Of a DNA stretch of 64,000 bases, positions 1 to 6,974 are shown one piece after another. Location: contig CADBJW010000008.1 of NCBI GenBank assembly GCA_902795135.1, forward strand, positions 1-64,000, given 5' to 3'. The DNA is from an uncultured Eubacteriales bacterium (GTDB lineage: Bacteria; Bacillota; Clostridia; Peptostreptococcales; Anaerovoracaceae). Positions within the stretch are counted from its first letter, which is position 1; every line of letters starts with the position of its first letter. The notes beneath the pieces are model-generated. The model saw only the letters and a program-made list of their open reading frames with translations, ran no database searches and was not told where the DNA came from. The position numbers were made by a program, and so were the translations under genes.

Positions 1-1
1 G

Positions 2-649
2 AAATTCCAAAAGCACTGCCAGCTTTTGCTTACCGAAGAAGACACGCTAGTGCTGGTGGGAGACCACAGCTGGGGCAGGAAACTGGCAGAGTGCGAGGAA
101 GATCTTGCGTACATCCGGAATCTGCCCGGGCGAAAGATCCTGATCCGGGGTAACCATGATATGTTTTGGGATGCGAAGAAGACCGGCAGGCTAAATGAAC
201 GTTTTCAGCCGGATCTGACATTCCTGCAGGACAGCTACGAAGCCTATCAGGATTACGCCATCGTGGGCACGAAAGGCTTCACCTTCGAAGGGCCGTTTTA
301 TCTGGACCAATGGGGCCGGATCATTGATTGGGACAGAAGAGCGGAAGCCCATTCCTGGGAGCTGATCGAGCGGGAACTGGAGCGGCTGCGCAAGTCTTTT
401 GAAGCAGCCAAGGCTGACGGGTTTCGCAAGTACATCATGTTTCTGCATTATCCGCCTACTAATATTTTGGAGCGGGAAAGCGGCTTCACGGAGATGGCAG
501 AAGCGTACGGTGCAGAGCAGGTGATTTACGCTCATAGCCACGGGGAGCACCGGTTCCACGACAGCATTGAGGGAGAAAAGAACGGCATACATTACCATCT
601 AGTTTCCGGAGATTATCTGCAGTGGGTGCCAAAAAAGATATTGGACTAA
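2..649 (+). CDS. Metallophosphoesterase, 5' end cut by window edge
   Basis: Calcineurin-like phosphoesterase, probably cytosolic; substrate unknown. The frame is open to the first base of the window, so the true start lies upstream; an internal TTG at 26 is not needed as start. Visible metal-site motifs are GDHSWG, RGNHD, LHYPP and YAHSHG, which match the GD, GNHD and HxH blocks of the family; the N-terminal D-x-H block is missing because of the window edge. The visible part is 215 residues against roughly 230 for relatives, so only a short piece is lost. The gene is closed by an intrinsic terminator at 657-683, so it is not cotranscribed with what follows. Family assignment is firm; physiological role unknown. 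Confidence 0.85.
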   Translation, partial: KFQKHCQLLLTEEDTLVLVGDHSWGRKLAECEEDLAYIRNLPGRKILIRGNHDMFWDAKKTGRLNERFQPDLTFLQDSYEAYQDYAIVGTKGFTFEGPFYLDQWGRIIDWDRRAEAHSWELIERELERLRKSFEAAKADGFRKYIMFLHYPPTNILERESGFTEMAEAYGAEQVIYAHSHGEHRFHDSIEGEKNGIHYHLVSGDYLQWVPKKILD

Positions 650-656
650 TAACAAG

Positions 657-683
657 ACGCTGACAAAAGTAGTCAGCGTTTTT
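657..683 (+). terminator. Intrinsic terminator after the phosphoesterase
   Basis: An 8-bp stem (ACGCTGAC at 657-664 with GTCAGCGT at 672-679) and a 7-nt loop are followed by a run of T to 683. It begins only 7 bp after the stop codon. Confidence 0.85.
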
Positions 684-721
684 GCTGTATAAGGAAAATC
701 TCGAGTTTGACGCGGGGTTCA

Positions 722-1040
722 GTTTTTTGCAAAGTGTGGGGCGAGAAAGGTTGGAATGACGCGAGCGGCAAGGATTCCGCACGGGGAGCGCCCGGCAGTG
801 TCAGAGGGTTGATCCGCAGGCGCGGGTGCGGTTGTGTGACGGCGCGAGGGAAGGAGCCGTGGAGAGTTCGTCGGGGTGGTTCCGACGAACGAACAGGCGA
901 ACCGCGAGAGAGGAACGGACAACCGCCCGTGCCGAGGACAAAAGCCGTGACATTGCCGGGCGCTCCCCGTATGCGGAAGCTTCCTTGCGGTTTGCATCGA
1001 AACCAATCACAAATTCCTCCCCAGCGCATTTCAAAACATT
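722..1040. repeat. Giant imperfect palindrome, about 320 bp, GC-rich
   Basis: This gene-free stretch folds back on itself. Nested complementary blocks share almost one centre near 876: 782-797 with 954-969 is a perfect 16-bp match, 828-835 pairs with 919-926, and 866-874 pairs with 882-890 around a 7-nt loop. Weaker complementarity (my rough estimate is about 70%) extends outward to about 722 and 1040. The segment is visibly richer in G+C than its surroundings. It could be a long-hairpin noncoding RNA or a palindromic mobile remnant. I do not recognise it as 6S, SRP, RNase P or tmRNA. Open frames crossing it are by-products of its composition. Confidence 0.7.
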
Positions 1041-1043
1041 TGG

Positions 1044-1072
1044 TTGACACGGTGTCAAATCAGTGCTATTCT
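1044..1072 (+). promoter_or_regulatory. Promoter of the TetR operon with embedded operator 1
   Basis: A -35 box TTGACA (1044-1049) and a -10 box TATTCT (1067-1072) are separated by 17 bp. The -35 lies inside a perfect 15-bp palindrome (TTGACAC-G-GTGTCAA, 1044-1058), so a bound repressor would block polymerase. Confidence 0.75.
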
Positions 1073-1079
1073 TTAGGTG

Positions 1080-1094
1080 TTGACACGATGTCAA
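1080..1094. promoter_or_regulatory. TetR operator 2
   Basis: TTGACACGATGTCAA differs from operator 1 only at one base next to the centre. It lies between the predicted transcription start and the ribosome binding site (AGGGAGGAG, 1101-1109). The centre-to-centre spacing of the two operators is 36 bp. Two copies of one palindrome flanking the start point strongly suggest autoregulation by the adjacent TetR protein. Confidence 0.75.
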
Positions 1095-1116
1095 CCAAGC
1101 AGGGAGGAGAAATACT

Positions 1117-1743
1117 ATGTTCAAAGGAACACCGGAAATCGTCCTACAGAGGCGAGAAGAAATCGTAAAAGCATGCGAGCAGCTGTATCAGACCATGAGC
1201 TTCCGAGACATCACGCTCAAGGAAATCAGCAATGCCACATCTTTTTCGCGACCTACGATATACAACTATTTTCATACCAAGGAAGAAATCTTTCTGGCGC
1301 TGTTCGAAGGGGAATACAACAAGTGGAATGAAGACCTTGCGCGCATTCTGGAAAGTGACCAGATTTATAGCAGAACGCAGATCGCAGAGCAGATTGCAAA
1401 GTCTTTGCAAAACAGACCCCAGCTTTTGCGGCTGCTTTCCATGAACAATTACGATATGGAAGCAAACAGCAGGGAGGAACTGCTCGTATCCTTCAAAAGG
1501 GCGTATGGAAAATCCCTGGATCTGTTCCAATGCATTCTTGAAAAAAACTGCACGGAAAAATCTCCGGATGAAATAACAGACATTGTCTATGTGTTTTTTC
1601 CGTTTATGTTTGGGATTTATCCTTATGCGGAGGTTACGGCGAAACAGAAGAAGGCCATGGCGGAAGCAAACATCGAGTACCAATATCAATCCATTTATGA
1701 AATCACATACAACTGTTTGATTAGACTGATAGAGCATGAATAA
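1117..1743 (+). CDS. TetR/AcrR family transcriptional regulator
   Basis: A 208-residue repressor with the N-terminal TetR helix-turn-helix at about residues 32-52 (ends in TIYNYF, then HTKEEIF), followed by an all-helical ligand domain of unknown specificity. ATG 1117 follows a strong AGGGAGGAG. It is the first gene of a tight operon (gaps of 13, 6 and 14 bp) with an aldo/keto reductase, a CMD-cupin protein and an exported flavodoxin. Such a set suggests a response to reactive carbonyl, quinone or electrophile stress; that is inference from neighbours. Two palindromes in the promoter (1044-1058 and 1080-1094) are the likely binding sites. Family call is firm; effector unknown. Confidence 0.92.
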   Translation: MFKGTPEIVLQRREEIVKACEQLYQTMSFRDITLKEISNATSFSRPTIYNYFHTKEEIFLALFEGEYNKWNEDLARILESDQIYSRTQIAEQIAKSLQNRPQLLRLLSMNNYDMEANSREELLVSFKRAYGKSLDLFQCILEKNCTEKSPDEITDIVYVFFPFMFGIYPYAEVTAKQKKAMAEANIEYQYQSIYEITYNCLIRLIEHE

Positions 1744-1756
1744 GGAGTGGTTGTAG

Positions 1757-2803
1757 ATGAAATACACGAAACTTGGCAATTCAGATTTGAACGTATCCCG
1801 CATTTGCATGGGATGCATGGGGTTTGGAAATCCGTCCAGAGGACAGCATAGCTGGACGATCGATGAGGAACACTCCAGAGAAATCATCAAACGCGGGCTG
1901 GAGCTGGGGGTCAATTTTTACGACACGGCCATTGGATACCAGAGCGGTACCAGCGAGCAATATGTGGGCAGAGCGCTGCGGGATTTTGCGAAGCGTGATG
2001 ACGTGGTCGTGGCGACGAAATTCCTGCCGCGCACCCCAGATGAAATCGAACAGGGAATCAGCGGACAGCAGCACATCGAGAACATGATCGATACGAGCCT
2101 TCAGAATCTGGGCATGGATTATGTGGATCTCTACATTTATCACATGTGGGACTGGAACACGCCGATCTACGACATTCTCGACGGACTGAACCGCATCGTG
2201 AAGGCAGGCAAAGCACGGTACATTGGCATTTCCAACTGTTTCGCCTGGCAGCTTGCAAAAGCAAACGCACTGGCGGAGAAGGAGGGCTTTGCAAAATTCG
2301 TCTCCTTACAGGGACACTACAACCTGATCTTCCGTGAAGAAGAGCGGGAAATGGTTCCTTACTGTGAGGAAGAAAACATCGCACTGACTCCATACAGCGC
2401 ACTGGCCAGCGGCAGGCTCTCGAGACTGCCGGGAGAGGGCGACACAAAGCGCGCCGTAGAAGACAGCTACGCGAAATTCAAATACGATGCGACGGCAGAC
2501 CAGGACAACGCAATCATCGGCCGCGTGGCAGAGATTGCCGAAGGGCGAAACGCCAGCATGACCGAAGTGTCGTTGGCATGGCTGCTCACCAAAGTGACAT
2601 CGCCAGTCGTAGGTGCCACCAAGTTCCATCACATCGAAGGAGCTGCAAAAGCCGTGGATCTGGAATTGACTGGCGAAGAAATCGCTTATCTGGAAGAACC
2701 GTATGTGCCGCATCCACTGGCTGGAGTCATGGCCCAGAACAAACGGGCAAACGCAAAGGAAAAACATGTTTGGACCACAGGAAATCAGAAAATCGGGAGG
2801 TAA
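1757..2803 (+). CDS. Aldo/keto reductase
   Basis: Cytosolic NAD(P)H-dependent oxidoreductase of the aldo/keto reductase family, 348 residues. The catalytic tetrad is visible: D56 (NFYDTA), Y61, K88 (VATKF) and H129 (LYIYH). The length and the GISN motif fit the bacterial YajO/Tas-like groups. The start at 1757 follows AAGGAG after a 13-bp gap from the TetR gene, so the two are cotranscribed. The substrate is unknown; an aldehyde or quinone-type electrophile would fit the TetR control and the flavodoxin downstream. Confidence 0.92.
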   Translation: MKYTKLGNSDLNVSRICMGCMGFGNPSRGQHSWTIDEEHSREIIKRGLELGVNFYDTAIGYQSGTSEQYVGRALRDFAKRDDVVVATKFLPRTPDEIEQGISGQQHIENMIDTSLQNLGMDYVDLYIYHMWDWNTPIYDILDGLNRIVKAGKARYIGISNCFAWQLAKANALAEKEGFAKFVSLQGHYNLIFREEEREMVPYCEEENIALTPYSALASGRLSRLPGEGDTKRAVEDSYAKFKYDATADQDNAIIGRVAEIAEGRNASMTEVSLAWLLTKVTSPVVGATKFHHIEGAAKAVDLELTGEEIAYLEEPYVPHPLAGVMAQNKRANAKEKHVWTTGNQKIGR

Positions 2804-2809
2804 ATCGAT

Positions 2810-3565
2810 ATGACTAAAAAAATCGTACAGACTGCAGGACGGGATCAGCTTGGAGAATTCTCACCAATGTTCGCTCATCTTAATGACGACGTGCTCTTTG
2901 GAGAAGTTTGGAATGAAGAAGCGATCGACACGAAGACAAAGTGCATCATTACCGTCGTCTCACTGATGGCCTCCGGCATTACGGATTCGTCCCTGACCTA
3001 TCACTTGCAAAATGCAAAGGCAAACGGTGTGACCAAGGATGAGATTGCAGCAATCATCACACATGCAACGATGTACGTTGGCTGGCCAAAAGGCTGGGCG
3101 GTATTTCGTCAGGCAAAAGATGTATGGAATGAAGAGGCTCCGGAGCGTACGGAAAAAGATCGCTATCAGAACACGATCTTCTTCCCAATCGGCGAAAAAA
3201 ATCCTTATGGCGAGTTTTTCGTAGGCCAAAGCTATCTGGCACCCGTGTCCACGGAGCAGGTGCCGGTATACAATGTCACCTTCGAGCCAGGCTGCCGGAA
3301 CAACTGGCACATCCATCATGCAAAAGCCGGCGGCGGTCAGATGCTGATCTGCGTTGGCGGCAGAGGCTATTACCAGGAATGGGGCAAAGAAGCCATTGAG
3401 ATGACACCGGGTACGGTAATCAACATTCCTGCAGGCGTAAAACACTGGCACGGCGCTGCACCGGATTCATGGTTCTCTCATCTGGCGATCGAAGTGGATG
3501 GGGAAGAAACGAGTACCGAATGGCTTGAAGCGGTTGCGGATGAAGATTACGGTAAGTTAAAATAA
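2810..3565 (+). CDS. Carboxymuconolactone decarboxylase-like / cupin fusion protein
   Basis: Two domains in 251 residues. Residues about 20-110 form a carboxymuconolactone-decarboxylase (AhpD-like) helical domain that lacks the CxxC of the peroxidase members, so peroxide reduction is unlikely. Residues about 150-245 form a cupin with the two metal-binding blocks (WHIHH and, later, GVKHWHG). CMD-cupin fusions commonly travel with aldo/keto reductases and flavodoxins in anaerobes. The start is 6 bp after the reductase stop, implying translational coupling. The reaction is unknown; metal-dependent handling of a small organic acid or quinone is possible. Confidence 0.85.
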   Translation: MTKKIVQTAGRDQLGEFSPMFAHLNDDVLFGEVWNEEAIDTKTKCIITVVSLMASGITDSSLTYHLQNAKANGVTKDEIAAIITHATMYVGWPKGWAVFRQAKDVWNEEAPERTEKDRYQNTIFFPIGEKNPYGEFFVGQSYLAPVSTEQVPVYNVTFEPGCRNNWHIHHAKAGGGQMLICVGGRGYYQEWGKEAIEMTPGTVINIPAGVKHWHGAAPDSWFSHLAIEVDGEETSTEWLEAVADEDYGKLK

Positions 3566-3579
3566 TAGGAGCGTGTAGT

Positions 3580-4203
3580 ATGAAAAAGATATTAACGATA
3601 TTGCTAGCATTATGTTTGATGCTTGGGATGGCCGCGTGTTCCGATGGGAGCACAGAAGAAACAGCCGTTGAGGAAAACGAAACCGAATCGACGGCCGAAC
3701 AGGCGGAAAATACGGACGGTCAAACCGGAAAAGACACCCTCGTCGTATTCTTCTCCGCGACCGGAAACACAAAAGGTATCGCTGAGAAAATCGCTGCCAT
3801 CGAAGATGCGGATCTCTATGAGATAAAAGCAGCGCAGGAATATACCAGCGAAGACCTGGACTGGAATGATTCTGAAAGCCGGTCCACAACGGAGCAAAAT
3901 GATTCCTCGGCTCGTCCTGAAATCGGAAGCGATCCCGTATCGCTGGAAGGATATACGACCGTTTACATTGGATATCCGATCTGGTTTGGAGAAGAACCGC
4001 GCATCATGGATACCTTTGTAGAAAAGTATGATTTTAACGGCATCACGATGATTCCGTTCTGCACATCGAGCAGCAGCGGGATCGGAAGAAGCGGACAAAA
4101 TCTGGCCGAGAATGCCGGAAGCGGAAACTGGCTCGATGGAGAGCGGTTTGACGCAGGCGCCTCCGAAGAAGAGATCCAATCCTGGATCGACGGGTTGCAA
4201 TAA
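3580..4203 (+). CDS. Exported flavodoxin-domain lipoprotein
   Basis: The 207-residue product starts with a lipoprotein signal peptide (KK, hydrophobic core, MAAC with Cys20 as lipidation site). An acidic low-complexity linker of about 30 residues follows, then a flavodoxin domain. The FMN phosphate loop SATGNTKG lies at residues 59-66. The flavodoxin part closely resembles the cytosolic flavodoxin encoded at 16447-16920 (shared DLYEI...YTS.DL.W block), so the two are paralogues. A membrane-anchored, extracytoplasmic flavodoxin needs exported FMN and an electron donor outside. It is the last gene of the TetR operon. The export prediction is good; the -3 residue of the lipobox is Met rather than Leu. 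Confidence 0.85.
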   Translation: MKKILTILLALCLMLGMAACSDGSTEETAVEENETESTAEQAENTDGQTGKDTLVVFFSATGNTKGIAEKIAAIEDADLYEIKAAQEYTSEDLDWNDSESRSTTEQNDSSARPEIGSDPVSLEGYTTVYIGYPIWFGEEPRIMDTFVEKYDFNGITMIPFCTSSSSGIGRSGQNLAENAGSGNWLDGERFDAGASEEEIQSWIDGLQ

Positions 4204-4252
4204 TATCCAAGACTATGCATAACCGGTAAATACATTCCGGGTTTGTGAACGT

Positions 4253-4315
4253 GCCCCGATTTCCGGTTGCATGTGACCTAGAGTCATGATAAAAAGGAAT
4301 CGGGGGAGAATTATT
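4253..4315. other. Hairpin with long loop upstream of the SAM riboswitch
   Basis: CCCCGATTTCC near 4254 pairs with GGAATCGGGG ending at about 4315, with roughly 40 nt between. There is no T tract, so a simple terminator is unlikely. The loop contains GTGACCTAGAGTCATGA, which resembles half of a MerR-type operator. Role unknown. Confidence 0.35.
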
Positions 4316-4322
4316 AATATGA

Positions 4323-4459
4323 GACCATGAAGAGCACGCTAGGGACAGGCCCGACGACCGTGCAGCAACCTGCCGGAAGGTAAGGTGCTAAAGCCTGAGC
4401 CATGGGATCATGCGAACCAGATCGAAGTCCTGTCGTTACGGCAGGTCTTCGGTTTTTTT
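4323..4459 (+). promoter_or_regulatory. SAM-I-type riboswitch with transcription terminator
   Basis: The aptamer (about 4323-4415) contains the SAM-I clan core: AGGGACAGGCCCGACGA, then GCAACC, then AAGGTGCTAAAGCC. A short P1 can form between CATGA (about 4326-4330) and TCATG (about 4408-4412). An expression platform follows: a stem of 4424-4435 with 4440-4450 and a run of seven T (4453-4459). High S-adenosylmethionine should therefore stop transcription before the DUF362 gene. The core match is strong; the exact clan member (SAM-I or a SAM-I/IV variant) needs a covariance model. Confidence 0.88.
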
Positions 4460-4540
4460 GGTCGATTACCCACAGAATCAGTGCTAAAATATGAAATAAC
4501 AAAATGTGAAGGGAACATTCAAACCGTCGGAGGAAATACA

Positions 4541-5611
4541 ATGACGAAGATTTACGAAATATATGGCCGGGATGCCCATGAAATGACAAAAGCCCTTATG
4601 ACGGCAGCGGATATCAAGTCGGAGATTCCGGATGGTGCGCGGATCGCACTGAAGCCGAATCTGATTCTTGCGGCGACCCCCGAAGAAGGAGCGACGACAC
4701 ACCCGGGAGTTCTTTCAGGATGCATCGAGTATCTGCAGGAAGCAGGCTTTTGGGATATATCGGTGATCGAGAGCTCCTGGTACGGAGAGAAGACAGAACG
4801 ATCTATGAAGGTCTGTGGATACGATCAGGTATGTGACCGATACGCGGTTCCTTTTTACGATCTCAAAAAAGACAGTGTCCGGACCACCGACACACCTTTT
4901 CGGCCCATGGATATATGCGCAAAGGCTCTTGATGCAGACTATCTGATTGATTTGCCCGTTTTGAAAGGGCATTGTCAGACCGCGATGACCTGCGCTTTGA
5001 AAAACCTGAAGGGATGCATTCCGGACCGGGAAAAAAGAAAGTTTCATTCAGATGGACTGTTTGAACCAATTGCTGCCCTTGGGGCAGTTCTGAAACCGTC
5101 CCTGATTATCGTGGATAGCATTTGCGGAGATTTGAATTTTGAGGAGGGAGGCAATCCAGTTCCTACGAATCGGATGATGCTGGGGACCGATCCGGTCCAG
5201 ATGGACGCTTATGGATGTCAGTTGATGGGACTCGACCCGGACGATGTGCCATACATTGCTCTTGCAGAGGCCTGGGGAGCGGGATCATCTAATGTCGTGA
5301 ACGAAGAAATCGTAAGACTCAACGAACCAGAGCGGGCAAAAGGATATCCGAATGCGTCCGGACTTGTGCGAGAGCTCACCCGCAATGTCCACGCGGACAG
5401 CGCCTGTTCTCCTTGTTATGCAGCTCTCGTTCGGGCATTGTACATGGCCAGGCGGGAAGGCATCCGGATTACAGATCGTATATCAATCGGGCAGGGATAC
5501 CGGGGCAAAAGCATCAAAGGCATCGGAATCGGAAATTGCTGCCGGCAGGCAGAACGCTGTGTACCGGGCTGTCCACCAACCCCAAGAGAGATTCTGGATC
5601 TACTGCGCTAG
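4541..5611 (+). CDS. DUF362 protein under SAM-riboswitch control
   Basis: The 356-residue protein matches DUF362, a family often linked with iron-sulfur proteins and of unproven biochemistry. Start ATG 4541 follows GGAGGA; the longer open frame begins inside the riboswitch and is rejected. Visible features are an ALKPNL block near the N-terminus, the ALKNLKGC motif in the middle, and a cysteine-rich C-terminus (CSPC, later GNCC...C...GC) that could hold a cluster or metal. The riboswitch links it to methionine or SAM supply, an unusual context for DUF362. The end lies 2 bp from the end of the convergent AraC gene. No neighbour shows the pathway. Confidence 0.8.
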   Translation: MTKIYEIYGRDAHEMTKALMTAADIKSEIPDGARIALKPNLILAATPEEGATTHPGVLSGCIEYLQEAGFWDISVIESSWYGEKTERSMKVCGYDQVCDRYAVPFYDLKKDSVRTTDTPFRPMDICAKALDADYLIDLPVLKGHCQTAMTCALKNLKGCIPDREKRKFHSDGLFEPIAALGAVLKPSLIIVDSICGDLNFEEGGNPVPTNRMMLGTDPVQMDAYGCQLMGLDPDDVPYIALAEAWGAGSSNVVNEEIVRLNEPERAKGYPNASGLVRELTRNVHADSACSPCYAALVRALYMARREGIRITDRISIGQGYRGKSIKGIGIGNCCRQAERCVPGCPPTPREILDLLR

Positions 5612-5613
5612 CC

Positions 5614-6765
5614 CTACAAGGTGATATTCGAATCACGATATTGTTTGGGTGTCATTCCTATTTCCCTTTTGAATACTTTTGTGAAGTGGCTTTGGGAACT
5701 GAATTTAAGAAGGTCGCTGATCGAAGAGAGACTACGTTGTGAAGAACGCAGTTGACGCTTCGCTTCAGCGATTTTGTTTTTTGTAATATAATCGCTGATG
5801 GTCTGACCAACTTCCTTGTGAAACGCCTTTGAGAGGTATCCGCGGCTGACAGACAATTCCTTCGCAATGTCATCGATTCGAATGATTTCAAACAGATTTC
5901 TCTGGATAATACGAATCGCGTCACGAATCAGTTTGGTGTCGGCAGAAGTTTCATGATAAACAGCCACCTCGCGGGTGTATTCCATGGCCAGTTTGGACTG
6001 GAGCATCAGAATATCACGAATCGAATCCATTTCCTCCATGGAGCGAATTGCATTTAACTGTAAATGCAGAGTATAACCGCGATCGAGACCACCTCGGTAT
6101 GCGGCTTTTGCATAAAGGGAGGAACAGAGAATGAAGCAGTCGCGCACGTCTTTGAGCTCGTCCCCTGTAATGGTCATACGAAAGTGAAAAATCGGGTTGT
6201 CGCGAAACCATTCTTCCATGGCATCGACATCACCGCGCTCAATCATGCCTTCAAAAAAGGCTTCCATGGATAAGTTTCGAGCGGTGACACCCTCAACACC
6301 GGCATCATAAAATGTCATTTCTACGACAGAATTCAGAAAGTCTCTGTTCTTGCAGATATCACCATCTTCCTTGAAACTGATCAATCGATACGTGCTGGCC
6401 AAAATCGGAAGAAAGGATGAAACCGATCGTTTCGGACAATTCAAAAGTGCGTCCACAATGTTATTGTGGCAGCGGAACTCTGGGTCCAGTTTATCAGCAA
6501 TTGCTGTAATATCCGATAAAGATTTCTGATTATCGGTAAATGGTCCTATGACCAGATACTCATTGTCATAACGAATAAAGCCAAAATAGAATTTATATAC
6601 TGTAGAAATGCAACCTATGGAAGAATCAAAATTCTGCAGATTGTCTTTGTATAAAATCCGATAAGAAGAAAAATACTCTTCGAGATTCCCGTCTTTATAA
6701 CAAAAAACAGACATAGAGGTTAAAGAGTGAATTGTTTTTCCGGCTTCAATAATTCTTGTATTCAT
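5614..6765 (-). CDS. AraC family transcriptional regulator
   Basis: 383 residues with a C-terminal AraC double helix-turn-helix (about residues 285-383: IDDIAKELSVSRGYLSKAF, then the FKREIGMTPKQYR signature). The roughly 270-residue N-terminal part has no domain I can name; it looks like a helical sensor domain. The start was set at 6765 because GGGGAAG lies just upstream; an extension to 6828 has no such site. The gene is divergent from the giant surface-protein gene across a 209-bp region, which makes that gene the likely target. Family firm, target inferred. Confidence 0.88.
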   Translation of the reverse strand: MNTRIIEAGKTIHSLTSMSVFCYKDGNLEEYFSSYRILYKDNLQNFDSSIGCISTVYKFYFGFIRYDNEYLVIGPFTDNQKSLSDITAIADKLDPEFRCHNNIVDALLNCPKRSVSSFLPILASTYRLISFKEDGDICKNRDFLNSVVEMTFYDAGVEGVTARNLSMEAFFEGMIERGDVDAMEEWFRDNPIFHFRMTITGDELKDVRDCFILCSSLYAKAAYRGGLDRGYTLHLQLNAIRSMEEMDSIRDILMLQSKLAMEYTREVAVYHETSADTKLIRDAIRIIQRNLFEIIRIDDIAKELSVSRGYLSKAFHKEVGQTISDYITKNKIAEAKRQLRSSQRSLSSISDLLKFSSQSHFTKVFKREIGMTPKQYRDSNITL

Positions 6766-6974
6766 GTCACTTCCCCCTGACACTCCAACGACGTTAACAA
6801 TGGTAACACCCCTTTTGTGACACTGCAACCATTTTGAAAAAACAGGTTACAAATATGACAGAAACGTGATAATTGAATAAGAATAATATCACATATTTTG
6901 CTATAGTTAGTTGACTGTTAGTAATGAGAACGAATTGTAATGGGAACGAACAGAACGGACATCAGGAGGGCATA
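6766..6974. promoter_or_regulatory. Divergent intergenic region, AraC gene / surface protein gene
   Basis: This 209-bp spacer must hold both promoters. I see short related words (GTTAAC, GGTAAC, GGTTACAAATATGAC) that could be regulator sites. The +-side region is AT-rich, with CTATAGTT near 6901 as a possible -10, but no convincing -35 at 17 bp. An activator-dependent promoter would look like this. The ribosome binding site AGGAGGG is at 6964-6970. Confidence 0.4.

Noticed and set aside
673..1168. Several overlapping open frames on both strands in the giant palindrome
   Set aside because: They lack ribosome binding sites, have low-complexity Arg/Pro/Gly compositions caused by high GC, and overlap each other and the TetR promoter.
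4270..4290. Full MerR operator upstream of the riboswitch
   Set aside because: Only one half (GACCTAGAGTC) is present and there is no matching second half or overlong promoter spacer.
4385..4540. Upstream extension of the DUF362 frame
   Set aside because: It begins inside the SAM riboswitch and runs through its terminator; ATG 4541 has a good ribosome site.
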